The notes beneath the pieces are model-generated. The model was not told the origin of the DNA, searched no databases, and was given only the letters and a program-made list of their open reading frames with translations. From contig CANMGM010000020.1 in the NCBI GenBank assembly GCA_947497195.1, positions 1-16,085 on the forward strand: a stretch of 16,085 nucleotides of DNA, written 5' to 3'. Of this stretch, positions 1 through 6,246 are shown in pieces (position 1 is the stretch's first letter; each line of letters starts with the position of its first letter). Made by a program: the position numbers and the translations under genes. The stretch is from Bacteroidota bacterium. GTDB taxonomy: Bacteria; Bacteroidota; Bacteroidia; M30B66.

Positions 1-1286
1 AGAATTACCTCGCCTTGAGCTTCCAGAAAAAGCTTCGATTCAGAAGGCAGTACTTGAGCTGTTGTTTTTTCTAAGGAAGCATCGGCCATCTGGCTCGCAA
101 TGGTGCGCTTCCAGATGAGTTCGTATAGTTTTTTTTCCTGGTTATCGCCTCCTGCGCTTAGTGTGGCCATGTCGGTAGGGCGAATTGCCTCGTGTGCCTC
201 CTGCGCGCCTTTGTTCTTATTCGCAAATGTTCGTTTTTGGTGATACTGTGGGCCGTACTGATTTGCAATCTGATTCTTTGCGGCATCTATGGCCGTTTCA
301 GACAAGTTAACACTATCGGTTCGCATGTATGAAATCTTACCGGCTTCATAGAGTTTCTGCGCCAAAACCATGGTCTGACTAACAGAATAACCGAGTTTGC
401 GCGAGGCTTCCTGCTGTAGTGTAGATGTTGTAAAAGGAGCAGACGGCGATTTCTTCGATGGCTTCTTCTCTACCTTTCCGATTTTGAATGTCGAACGTTG
501 GCATTCCTGTAAAAAAGATTCTGCATCCGATTTTTGGGGGAAGCGTTGCGGCAACGTTGCTTTGAAACTCTGCTTTTTACCATTGTTCTGTATTTCAAAC
601 AAACCAACCACACGGTAGGCCGATTCGCTTTTAAACTGCTGAATTTCCCGCTCCCGCTCAACGATTAATCGAACCGTTACAGATTGAACCCTTCCGGCCG
701 ATAGTGAGGGCTTCACTTTTTTCCAAAGCACCGGAGATAATTCATACCCCACCAATCGGTCAAGAACACGACGCGCCTGTTGGGCATCAACCAAATGTTG
801 ATCAATTTTTCGAGGCGTTTCGATAGCTTTGAGTATTGCCGGCTTTGTAATCTCATGAAATACAATTCGCTGCGTATTTTGTTCCGACAAGTTTAATTCG
901 TCGAAAATGTGCCATGAAATAGCCTCCCCCTCACGGTCCTCATCGGATGCTAGCCATATCATGTCTGCTTTTTTGGCCGTGGATCTTAATTCCTCCACTA
1001 ATTTTTTCTTGTCCTCAGAAACGATGTAACATGGCGCATAGTCGTTTTCAATATCAACTCCCGGCACAGGAGTTTTTTTATTGCCTTTTAGTTTTACAAA
1101 GCACGTTCCCGGGCAATCTTCATTTTTGGTTGGGCAACCATCGCACAAATCTCTAATGTGCCCGTAACTCGACATTACGGTAAAATCGGCTCCCAGGTAA
1201 CCCTCTATTGTTTTCGCTTTGGCGGGCGACTCAACGATTACCAGGTTTTTTATGGTATCGTTCGACTTGGTTTTTTTCGTGCTCAT
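1..1286 (-). CDS. topA: DNA topoisomerase I (type IA), N-terminal part, cut by window edge
   Basis: This enzyme relaxes negatively supercoiled DNA through a transient 5'-phosphotyrosine break. The reading frame is open from the ATG at 1286-1284 to the left edge, giving 428 visible residues of a protein usually 700-900 long. The TOPRIM domain begins with VIVESPAKAKTIEGYLG near residue 17 and continues with SSYGHIRDL. Its acidic motif DEDREGE lies near 910-940. The type IA core follows, with SAGRVQSV and the catalytic tyrosine (about Y320, codon 329-327) in SYMRTDS, and then EAHEAIRPTD. The C-terminal zinc-ribbon region lies outside the window. Between SYGHIRDL and the next conserved block there is an unusual insert with cysteines C48, C51, C58 and C62 (CX2CX6CX3C). 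The gene is divergent from miaB. Identity is very secure; the role of the insert is unknown. Confidence 0.97.
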   Translation of the reverse strand, partial: MSTKKTKSNDTIKNLVIVESPAKAKTIEGYLGADFTVMSSYGHIRDLCDGCPTKNEDCPGTCFVKLKGNKKTPVPGVDIENDYAPCYIVSEDKKKLVEELRSTAKKADMIWLASDEDREGEAISWHIFDELNLSEQNTQRIVFHEITKPAILKAIETPRKIDQHLVDAQQARRVLDRLVGYELSPVLWKKVKPSLSAGRVQSVTVRLIVEREREIQQFKSESAYRVVGLFEIQNNGKKQSFKATLPQRFPQKSDAESFLQECQRSTFKIGKVEKKPSKKSPSAPFTTSTLQQEASRKLGYSVSQTMVLAQKLYEAGKISYMRTDSVNLSETAIDAAKNQIANQYGPQYHQKRTFANKNKGAQEAHEAIRPTDMATLSAGGDNQEKKLYELIWKRTIASQMADASLEKTTAQVLPSESKLFLEAQGEVI

Positions 1287-1371
1287 AGTTAAGGGTTCAG
1301 ATGAGGTTAGGCCGGCAAAGAAAAAAAAAGAATTGCCACCCTTCCAAATTTTCTTACTTTGCTTTTACTAT

Positions 1372-1387
1372 TAATGCTATAGCATTA
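1372..1387. repeat. Perfect 16-bp palindrome between topA and miaB
   Basis: TAATGCTATAGCATTA equals its own reverse complement over all 16 bases. It lies in the 182-bp divergent gap, about 85 bp before the topA start and about 30 bp upstream of the miaB -33 element. A protein operator is the most natural reading, but the binding protein is unknown. It has no U-tract and no loop, so it is not a terminator. Confidence 0.6.
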
Positions 1388-1418
1388 GAATTTTTTCAAC
1401 AATCATTCGCGGTGTCAT

Positions 1419-1449
1419 TTTGTCAGTCGCTGGCGTTTGTGTATTTTTG
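1419..1449 (+). promoter_or_regulatory. Bacteroidota-type promoter of the miaB operon
   Basis: TTTG at 1419-1422 and TATTTTTG (TAnnTTTG) at 1442-1449 are separated by 19 bp, which fits the known Bacteroidota sigma-A-type consensus exactly. Transcription should start near 1455, giving a leader of only about 14 nt before the GTG of miaB. No competing promoter is obvious inside the following five-gene cluster, so this one probably drives miaB to secG. Confidence 0.7.
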
Positions 1450-1468
1450 CAGCCCTTAATTTAACACC

Positions 1469-2917
1469 GTGGATATTTTACAAGACGAAAAACAAATCGA
1501 CGAACAACGCCAGGGCGAAGTTTATCCTGAGTCGAAGACGAGTTCGGTTGGTAGAAAGTTGTTTCTTGAAAGCTATGGCTGCCAAATGAATTTTTCGGAC
1601 AGCGAAATCGTTGCCTCAATTTTAAAGGCAGATGGTTTTGTTACGACGAATAATTTGGATGAAGCCGATGTGGTATTGGTGAATACCTGCGCCATCCGCG
1701 ACAACGCAGAGCAGCGTGTACGAAATCGTCTAACGGAATTTAACCGCATCAAGCGCAATAACCCAAATGCGATTATTGGTGTGTTGGGCTGTATGGCCGA
1801 GCGCCTAAAGTCTAAACTACTCGAAGAAGAACAACTTGTAGATATTGTTGTTGGCCCCGATGCGTACCGCGATTTGCCAAATCTTCTAAAAACGGCAGAG
1901 GAAGGCCAGCGAGCCATCAATGTGCTCCTTTCTAAGGAAGAAACGTATGCCGATATCAGTCCGGTGCGACTCGGTGGAAACGGCATTTCTGCCTGGATTT
2001 CCATTACACGCGGTTGCGACAACATGTGTTCGTTTTGCGTTGTTCCGTTTACACGGGGTCGTGAACGAAGCCGCGATCCTGAAACAATTGTTGAAGAAGC
2101 AAAGGGTTTGTGGGAAAATGGCTACCGCGAAATTACGCTTCTGGGTCAGAATGTGGATTCATACCTTTGGTCGGGCGGTGGCCTGAAGAAGGAGATTTAT
2201 TCGCAGGAGGAGCTCGATAAAGCAGTGAACTTCGCACAATTGCTCGAAAAGGTTGCATTGGCCGTTCCGCAGATGCGCATCCGTTTTTCGACATCCCATC
2301 CGAAAGATATGACTGATCAGGTTTTGGAGGTAATGGCACGCTACGAGAACATTTGCAAGTATATTCACCTTCCGGTTCAATCAGGAAACTCGCGTGTTCT
2401 TGAGTTGATGAACCGTCAATATACCCGCGAATGGTATTTCGAACGCATTGCGGCCATCCGCCGCATTATTCCCAACTGCGGCATCTCGACCGATATAATT
2501 TCGGGCTTCTGCACCGAAACCGAAGAGGAACATGCCGATACGTTGAGTTTAATGGAGAAAGTTCAGTATGATTTCGCCTACATGTTCCGTTATTCTGAGC
2601 GCCCGAAAACATTGGCTGAGCGCAAATACAAAGATGATATTCCAGAAGAAACCAAGCTTCGAAGACTAAACGAAATTATTCAACTTCAGAACAGACTATC
2701 GCTCGAAAGCAACCAGCGCGATGTTGGTAAAATATTTACTGTGCTTGTTGAAGGCCCGTCGAAGCGTTCGCCCGAGTATCTTGCCGGAAGAAACAGTCAG
2801 AACAAGGTTATCGTATTTCCGAAGGAGCACCATCTTGCCGGAACACATGTTGATGTTTTGGTTGAGTCGTGCACTGCTGCAACGCTACTGGGGACTGCGG
2901 TTACGCAAACGAAATAG
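1469..2917 (+). CDS. miaB: tRNA-2-methylthio-N6-(dimethylallyl)adenosine synthase MiaB
   Basis: MiaB is a radical-SAM methylthiotransferase that converts i6A37 to ms2i6A37 in tRNAs reading UNN codons. The 482-residue protein has the full architecture. The N-terminal UPF0004 domain carries C38 (SYGCQMNFSDSE), C74 (VNTCAIRDNAEQ) and C108 (LGCMAERL) for the auxiliary 4Fe-4S cluster. The radical-SAM domain has C183, C187 and C190 in RGCDNMCSFCVVPFTRGRE. A TRAM domain follows near the C-terminus, from about residue 415. The start is GTG at 1469: an in-frame TAA lies at 1457-1459, and the first ATG (at the QMN motif) falls inside the conserved first motif and would remove C38. The stop is 11 bp before the sigma-54 activator, so this is the first gene of an operon. 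Confidence 0.97.
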   Translation: MDILQDEKQIDEQRQGEVYPESKTSSVGRKLFLESYGCQMNFSDSEIVASILKADGFVTTNNLDEADVVLVNTCAIRDNAEQRVRNRLTEFNRIKRNNPNAIIGVLGCMAERLKSKLLEEEQLVDIVVGPDAYRDLPNLLKTAEEGQRAINVLLSKEETYADISPVRLGGNGISAWISITRGCDNMCSFCVVPFTRGRERSRDPETIVEEAKGLWENGYREITLLGQNVDSYLWSGGGLKKEIYSQEELDKAVNFAQLLEKVALAVPQMRIRFSTSHPKDMTDQVLEVMARYENICKYIHLPVQSGNSRVLELMNRQYTREWYFERIAAIRRIIPNCGISTDIISGFCTETEEEHADTLSLMEKVQYDFAYMFRYSERPKTLAERKYKDDIPEETKLRRLNEIIQLQNRLSLESNQRDVGKIFTVLVEGPSKRSPEYLAGRNSQNKVIVFPKEHHLAGTHVDVLVESCTAATLLGTAVTQTK

Positions 2918-2928
2918 ATTTATAGCCC

Positions 2929-4170
2929 ATGAATCTGACGGATATAAAAAACCGCTTTGGCGTTATTGGCACTGCTCCGGCCTTAGACCGTGCAATTGAT
3001 ACAGCATGGAGGGTTGCATCAACCGACCTTACTGTGTTAATAACCGGTGAGAGCGGCACAGGAAAAGAGGTTTTTTCCAAACTAATACATTCGTTTTCAA
3101 GCCGTAAACACGGTTCGTTTATCGCAGTTAACTGCGGAGCGATTCCCGAGGGAACCATTGATTCGGAATTATTTGGGCACGAAAAAGGATCCTTTACAGG
3201 CGCAAATGAAGCCCGCAAAGGGTATTTCGAGGTGGCGAATGGAGGTACAATTTTTCTCGATGAAGTTGCCGAACTGCCGCTTCAAACCCAAGTGCGTTTG
3301 CTTCGTGTTCTCGAATCGGGTGAGTTTATTAAAGTCGGTGCGTCAAAGGTTATTAAAACAGATGTTCGTATCGTTGCTGCTACGAATGTTAATATTCCCG
3401 ATGCTATAGCGAAAGGGAAGTTTCGCGAGGATTTATATTACAGGTTAAATACAGTGCCAATTGTTATTCCTCCCTTGCGCGAACGTGGTGGAGATGTGGC
3501 CTTGTTGTTCCGAAAATTCGCATCCGACTTTGCTGAAAAGTACCGTATGCCAGCCATTCGCCTCGATGAGTTGGCAACCCAGCAATTGATTAATTACCGT
3601 TGGCCGGGGAATGTTCGCCAATTAAAGAATGTAACAGAGCAAATCTCTATTATTGAAAATGACCGAATGATTGGTGCAGAGACGTTGATGCGCTACTTGC
3701 CCGGTCAGCCGGGAAGTAATTTGCCGCTTGTATCTCGTCAAGACCCTACGGCCGAATTTTCGGAGCGCGAAATTCTGTATAAAGTTTTGTTTGATATGAA
3801 GCGCGATATGGTGGAGATGAAGAAAATCCTCGCCGATATCATTCAGGGCAAGCCGGTTAGGCCAATAAGCACCGATGATGCCTCTGTATTTCACACCGAT
3901 GTTCCTGCTACTGCTCCGGTAATTGCCGGCTATAATTTACCATCGGTTTATTCTCAACCATCGGGTTTTTCGGCTCCCGTGCAGCATGCGCCGATTACAC
4001 ATCATGAAGTTGTGGTTGAAGAACGCCTTTCGCTCGAAGATCAGGAGCGCGACTTAATCATCAAAGCATTGGAGAAGCACCGAGGCAGAAGGAAAAACGC
4101 CTCCATTGAGCTTGGTATATCGGAGCGAACGCTGTATCGAAAAATCAAGGAGTATGGCATCAATCTTTAA
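2929..4170 (+). CDS. Sigma-54-dependent transcriptional activator without sensor domain
   Basis: This is a bacterial enhancer-binding protein that would remodel RNA polymerase carrying RpoN by ATP hydrolysis. The 413 residues start almost directly with the AAA+ domain: Walker A GESGTGKE at 40-47, loop GSFTGA at 87-92 (usual GAFTGA with Ala replaced by Ser), Walker B around 105-112 (GGTIFLDE), and the R-finger region PPLRERGGDV. WPGNVRQLKN marks the end of the lid. A linker of about 110 residues, low in complexity and rich in Pro and Ser, leads to a Fis-type helix-turn-helix in the last 35 residues (NASIELGISERTLYRKIKE). No receiver, GAF or PAS domain is present, so activity must be set by abundance or by a partner. 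It sits between miaB and lptE, and its end overlaps the lptE start by 17 bp. Its targets are unknown. Confidence 0.93.
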   Translation: MNLTDIKNRFGVIGTAPALDRAIDTAWRVASTDLTVLITGESGTGKEVFSKLIHSFSSRKHGSFIAVNCGAIPEGTIDSELFGHEKGSFTGANEARKGYFEVANGGTIFLDEVAELPLQTQVRLLRVLESGEFIKVGASKVIKTDVRIVAATNVNIPDAIAKGKFREDLYYRLNTVPIVIPPLRERGGDVALLFRKFASDFAEKYRMPAIRLDELATQQLINYRWPGNVRQLKNVTEQISIIENDRMIGAETLMRYLPGQPGSNLPLVSRQDPTAEFSEREILYKVLFDMKRDMVEMKKILADIIQGKPVRPISTDDASVFHTDVPATAPVIAGYNLPSVYSQPSGFSAPVQHAPITHHEVVVEERLSLEDQERDLIIKALEKHRGRRKNASIELGISERTLYRKIKEYGINL

Positions 4171-4663
4171 TTTTTTTCGTAGCCTCATCATTCTGCTTTT
4201 ACTGACAAGCGGATTCATTTCCTGTAAAATTTCGATGAATGCAGGTGATGCCGGCAATGCCAAAACAATCAGCATCGCTTTTTTCCCGAATAACGCCAGC
4301 CTGGTTCAGCCAACGTTAAGTCAGGCCTTTACCGAAGACCTGCGGAATTTTTTCCAAAGCCAGAGCAGGCTTTCGCTGATTCCCCGATTGGGCGATTTAC
4401 AGATTCAAGGTTCTATAACCGACTACCGCGTAACTCCGGTTGGCGTGTCGAACAATGCTGCAGCGTCGAACCGATTAACTATAAGTGTTCAGGTTGTGTT
4501 TACCAATAAACTCGACGAAACGAAAGATTTTGAACAAAACTTCAGCCGATTTGCCGATTTCCCGTCGAGCCAAAACCTAAGTTCTGTTGAGGCGGATTTG
4601 ATCAAAGAGATTAATTTGCAACTTTCACAGGACATCTTTAACAAAGCATTAATCAATTGGTAG
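4154..4663 (+). CDS. lptE: LPS-assembly lipoprotein LptE, Bacteroidota type
   Basis: LptE is an outer membrane lipoprotein that plugs LptD and helps deliver lipopolysaccharide to the cell surface. The ATG at 4154 gives 169 residues beginning with a lipoprotein signal: a charged or polar start, a hydrophobic run LIILLLLTSG, and a lipobox ending FISC with C24 as the lipidated residue. The body matches what I know of Bacteroidota LptE: IAFFPNNASLVQPTLSQ, then FTEDL, GSITDYRVTPVG, NRLTISVQVVFTN, and a C-terminal DIFNKALINW. The frame stays open upstream to 4106, but those 16 extra residues lie in the sigma-54 gene and would bury the signal peptide. The gene is translationally linked to both neighbours: a 17-bp overlap before it and 2 bp after it. 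lptD is not in the window. Confidence 0.88.
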   Translation: MASIFNFFRSLIILLLLTSGFISCKISMNAGDAGNAKTISIAFFPNNASLVQPTLSQAFTEDLRNFFQSQSRLSLIPRLGDLQIQGSITDYRVTPVGVSNNAAASNRLTISVQVVFTNKLDETKDFEQNFSRFADFPSSQNLSSVEADLIKEINLQLSQDIFNKALINW

Positions 4664-4665
4664 CG

Positions 4666-5430
4666 ATGCAAAAGCAGGAATTTTTGCACCAAATGCAACA
4701 ACTTTCGGGTGAAATGAACCCGGGAATTGCAGAAGCGGTATCACGCTTTCCGTTTTTTTACACCGCACGCCTGCTGGAGTCGATTCAATTAAACGAAACC
4801 AATTCAGTAAAATTTGAAGAGGCCATTCGCACAACATCGCTGCTGTCTCCCAATCGCGAACTGCTGAAATTCTTCGTGGAAGGGCGAAATGTTGCTGTTG
4901 TTCAAATAGATAAGGAAATACCGAAAGCGCCTGAAATTGTTTTTATCGAAGAGCCGCTAATTGTTCCAATCGAAATAAATACAGAACCTGCTGTACTTGA
5001 GCAAATCGCGGCATACCCCGAACTTATACATGCGGAGCAAACAACAGCAAGTAGCGAAGATATAAATGGTGAGGCGCCTGAGCCCAGGATGTCTTTTTCG
5101 TCGTGGCTTAAACAAATCGGAGGAACAACCCGACCAACCGAAGAGCCTGCTGCCGAAGATTATGACCGCGAAGCGCTAATAAGGAAGTTTATTGAAACCG
5201 AGCCACAAATTAGTAAGCCACAGAAAGCCAGTTTTTATTCTGCAGTCGAAATGGCCCGTAAAAGCACTGAAGAACGAGACGACATTGTTTCCGAAACCCT
5301 TGCTTCTGTTTATGCACAACAGGGCGATATTGCCCGGGCAACACGCATATATCAAAAATTGTGTTTGTTATATCCCGAAAAAAGCAGTTACTTTGCGGCC
5401 CTTATCAAAAATTTAACAACAACAACTTAA
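4666..5430 (+). CDS. TPR-like protein conserved beside lptE and secG, function unknown
   Basis: This is a 254-residue protein with no signal peptide or membrane segment, probably cytoplasmic. An earlier TTG at 4657 is in frame, but the ATG at 4666 lies 2 bp after the lptE stop and fits better. The N-terminal 70 residues are helical (FLHQMQQLSGE, AVSRFPFFYTARLLESIQL). The middle is acidic and rich in Pro, Glu and Thr, and is likely disordered. The last 80 residues resemble one or two tetratricopeptide repeats (ETLASVYAQQGDIARATRIYQKL, split here by family features: Ala-8, Gly and Tyr positions, then LLYPEKSSYFAALI). From memory, proteins of this kind occur at the same place in other Bacteroidota, between lptE and secG. 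The function is not known to me; a scaffold role in envelope biogenesis is only a guess from context. Confidence 0.8.
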   Translation: MQKQEFLHQMQQLSGEMNPGIAEAVSRFPFFYTARLLESIQLNETNSVKFEEAIRTTSLLSPNRELLKFFVEGRNVAVVQIDKEIPKAPEIVFIEEPLIVPIEINTEPAVLEQIAAYPELIHAEQTTASSEDINGEAPEPRMSFSSWLKQIGGTTRPTEEPAAEDYDREALIRKFIETEPQISKPQKASFYSAVEMARKSTEERDDIVSETLASVYAQQGDIARATRIYQKLCLLYPEKSSYFAALIKNLTTTT

Positions 5431-5440
5431 TCATCAAGTC

Positions 5441-5779
5441 ATGTCAGCCATCGTTTCAATTCTCATACTGATTACGTGCATCCTGTTAATCTTAATCGTT
5501 TTGGTGCAAAATTCAAAAGGCGGAGGGTTGTCTTCGACTTTTGCATCCAGCAACCAGGTAATGGGTGTTCGTAAAACCACCGATTTTCTTGAAAAAGCAA
5601 CTTGGACACTCGCATCTGTGTTGGTTGTTCTTTGTCTCGCCGCCACAGCAATGAAAACACAATCAGGCGAAAGCAATATGGAAACAATTTCAACTCGTAA
5701 GGCTGATGAAGGCACAACGGCGCCCGCGCCAGCACCTAGTCCAGCACCAGCACCCGCGCCAGCTCCGGCCAATCCATAA
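5441..5779 (+). CDS. secG: Preprotein translocase subunit SecG with Ala-Pro repeat tail
   Basis: SecG is the small accessory subunit of the SecYEG channel in the inner membrane. The 112 residues show two membrane segments (about 4-23 and 54-71) flanking the family motif VQNSKGGGLSSTF near 22-34 and the loop MGVRKTTDFLEKATW. The last 20 or so residues are an Ala-Pro repeat (APAPAPSPAPAPAPAPANP), following a short acidic and basic stretch. Such a tail is not needed for channel function and would be extended and exposed. The gene begins 10 bp after the TPR-like gene and is the last gene of the miaB operon; a terminator-like hairpin begins 19 bp after its stop. Confidence 0.94.
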   Translation: MSAIVSILILITCILLILIVLVQNSKGGGLSSTFASSNQVMGVRKTTDFLEKATWTLASVLVVLCLAATAMKTQSGESNMETISTRKADEGTTAPAPAPSPAPAPAPAPANP

Positions 5780-5798
5780 TTAGATTCAAGACATTTAC

Positions 5799-5840
5799 GA
5801 AAGCCATTCTGCCAAAAACGGAATGGCTTTCTTATTTTTG
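5799..5840 (+). terminator. Intrinsic terminator after secG
   Basis: GAAAGCCATTC (5799-5809) and GAATGGCTTTC (5821-5831) form a perfect 11-bp stem with an 11-nt loop, followed by TTATTTTTG. This fits termination of the miaB-secG operon before groES. The loop and tail take part in a second, mutually exclusive inverted repeat (5807-5846), which is listed separately. Confidence 0.8.
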
Positions 5841-5846
5841 GCAGAA
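5807..5846. repeat. Second perfect inverted repeat interlocked with the secG terminator
   Basis: TTCTGCCAAAAA at 5807-5818 and TTTTTGGCAGAA at 5835-5846 are perfect reverse complements over 12 bp, with a 16-nt spacer. The left arm uses the end of the terminator's first arm and its loop; the right arm uses the terminator's T-tract. The two hairpins therefore cannot form together. A true pseudoknot is unlikely, because the linkers (0 and 3 nt) are too short to span stems of 9-11 bp. Confidence 0.7.
5833..5840 (+). promoter_or_regulatory. Possible -7 element for groES
   Basis: TATTTTTG matches TAnnTTTG exactly and resembles the -7 elements of miaB and the ABC-F gene. No TTTG lies at the expected -33 distance, and the site overlaps the T-tract of the terminator, so the match may be fortuitous. 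If used, transcription would start near 5847 with a leader of about 98 nt. Confidence 0.35.
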
Positions 5847-5886
5847 CCTGTGACAATTTGTACGCGACGAAAGCCTGTTTTCTGCG

Positions 5887-5901
5887 TGGCATATTGTTCG
5901 C
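5887..5901 (+). promoter_or_regulatory. Candidate sigma-54 (-24/-12) promoter before groES
   Basis: TGGCATATTGTTCGC aligns with the RpoN consensus TGGCACG-N4-TTGC. GG at -24 and GC at -12 are correctly spaced, and 8 of 11 defined positions match; the main defect is TCGC for TTGC. The start would lie near 5912, 33 nt before the groES ATG. This is weak sequence evidence, made worth noting by the sigma-54 activator encoded upstream. Confidence 0.3.
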
Positions 5902-5944
5902 TAAGCGCGAGCAAAATTTTGTTTCACCCAAAAATTTAAAATTT

Positions 5945-6223
5945 ATGTCAGAAGTAACCATTCGTCCGCTTCATGATCGCGTGTTGGTCGAAGCAGCCGC
6001 GGCAGAAGAGAAAACAGCAGGAGGGATTATCATTCCCGATACCGCAAAAGAGAAACCGCAGCGCGGAAAAGTTGTTGCAGTAGGAGCCGGAAAAAAAGAC
6101 GAGCCAATGACCGTTAAGGTTGGCGATGAAGTTCTTTATGGAAAATATGCCGGAACCGAAATCTCGCATAACAACAGAGAATATCTGATTATGCGCGAAT
6201 CAGACATTTTTGCAATTCTTTAA
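5945..6223 (+). CDS. groES: Co-chaperonin GroES (Hsp10)
   Basis: GroES forms the heptameric lid of the GroEL folding chamber in the cytoplasm. The 92 residues are full length for the family: VTIRPLHDRVLVE at the start, the mobile GroEL-binding loop around 21-35 (EKTAGGIIIPDTAKEKP), the roof hairpin, then VKVGDEVLYGKYAGTEI and a C-terminal REYLIMRESDIFAIL. The frame extends upstream to a TTG at 5858, but the ATG at 5945 gives the conserved N-terminus. groEL begins 23 bp after the stop. I see no CIRCE element (TTAGCACTC-N9-GAGTGCTAA) upstream, so HrcA control is not indicated. The leader holds the terminator-like repeats, a half CRP-like site and a possible sigma-54 promoter. Confidence 0.98.
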   Translation: MSEVTIRPLHDRVLVEAAAAEEKTAGGIIIPDTAKEKPQRGKVVAVGAGKKDEPMTVKVGDEVLYGKYAGTEISHNNREYLIMRESDIFAIL

Positions 6224-6246
6224 TCATTTAAAATCAAGAAATCACC

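Noticed and set aside
2334..2359. TGGCAC followed by TTGC inside miaB as a sigma-54 promoter
   Set aside because: The spacing between the two parts is far longer than the strict 10 bp needed between GG and GC.
4106..4153. N-terminal extension of lptE by 16 residues
   Set aside because: It lies wholly inside the sigma-54 gene and would bury the lipoprotein signal peptide that begins at 4154.
5799..5843. H-type pseudoknot formed by the two stems after secG
   Set aside because: Linkers of 0 and 3 nt cannot cross stems of 9 and 11 bp; mutually exclusive hairpins are the better model.
5841..5944. CIRCE operator expected before groES
   Set aside because: No TTAGCACTC-N9-GAGTGCTAA or close variant is present; CTAAGCGCGAGC is not a match.
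5434..5961. Minus-strand open frame of 175 codons with a Gly-Ala repeat
   Set aside because: It is the antisense of secG; the Gly-Ala run mirrors the Ala-Pro codons, and no promoter or family feature supports it.
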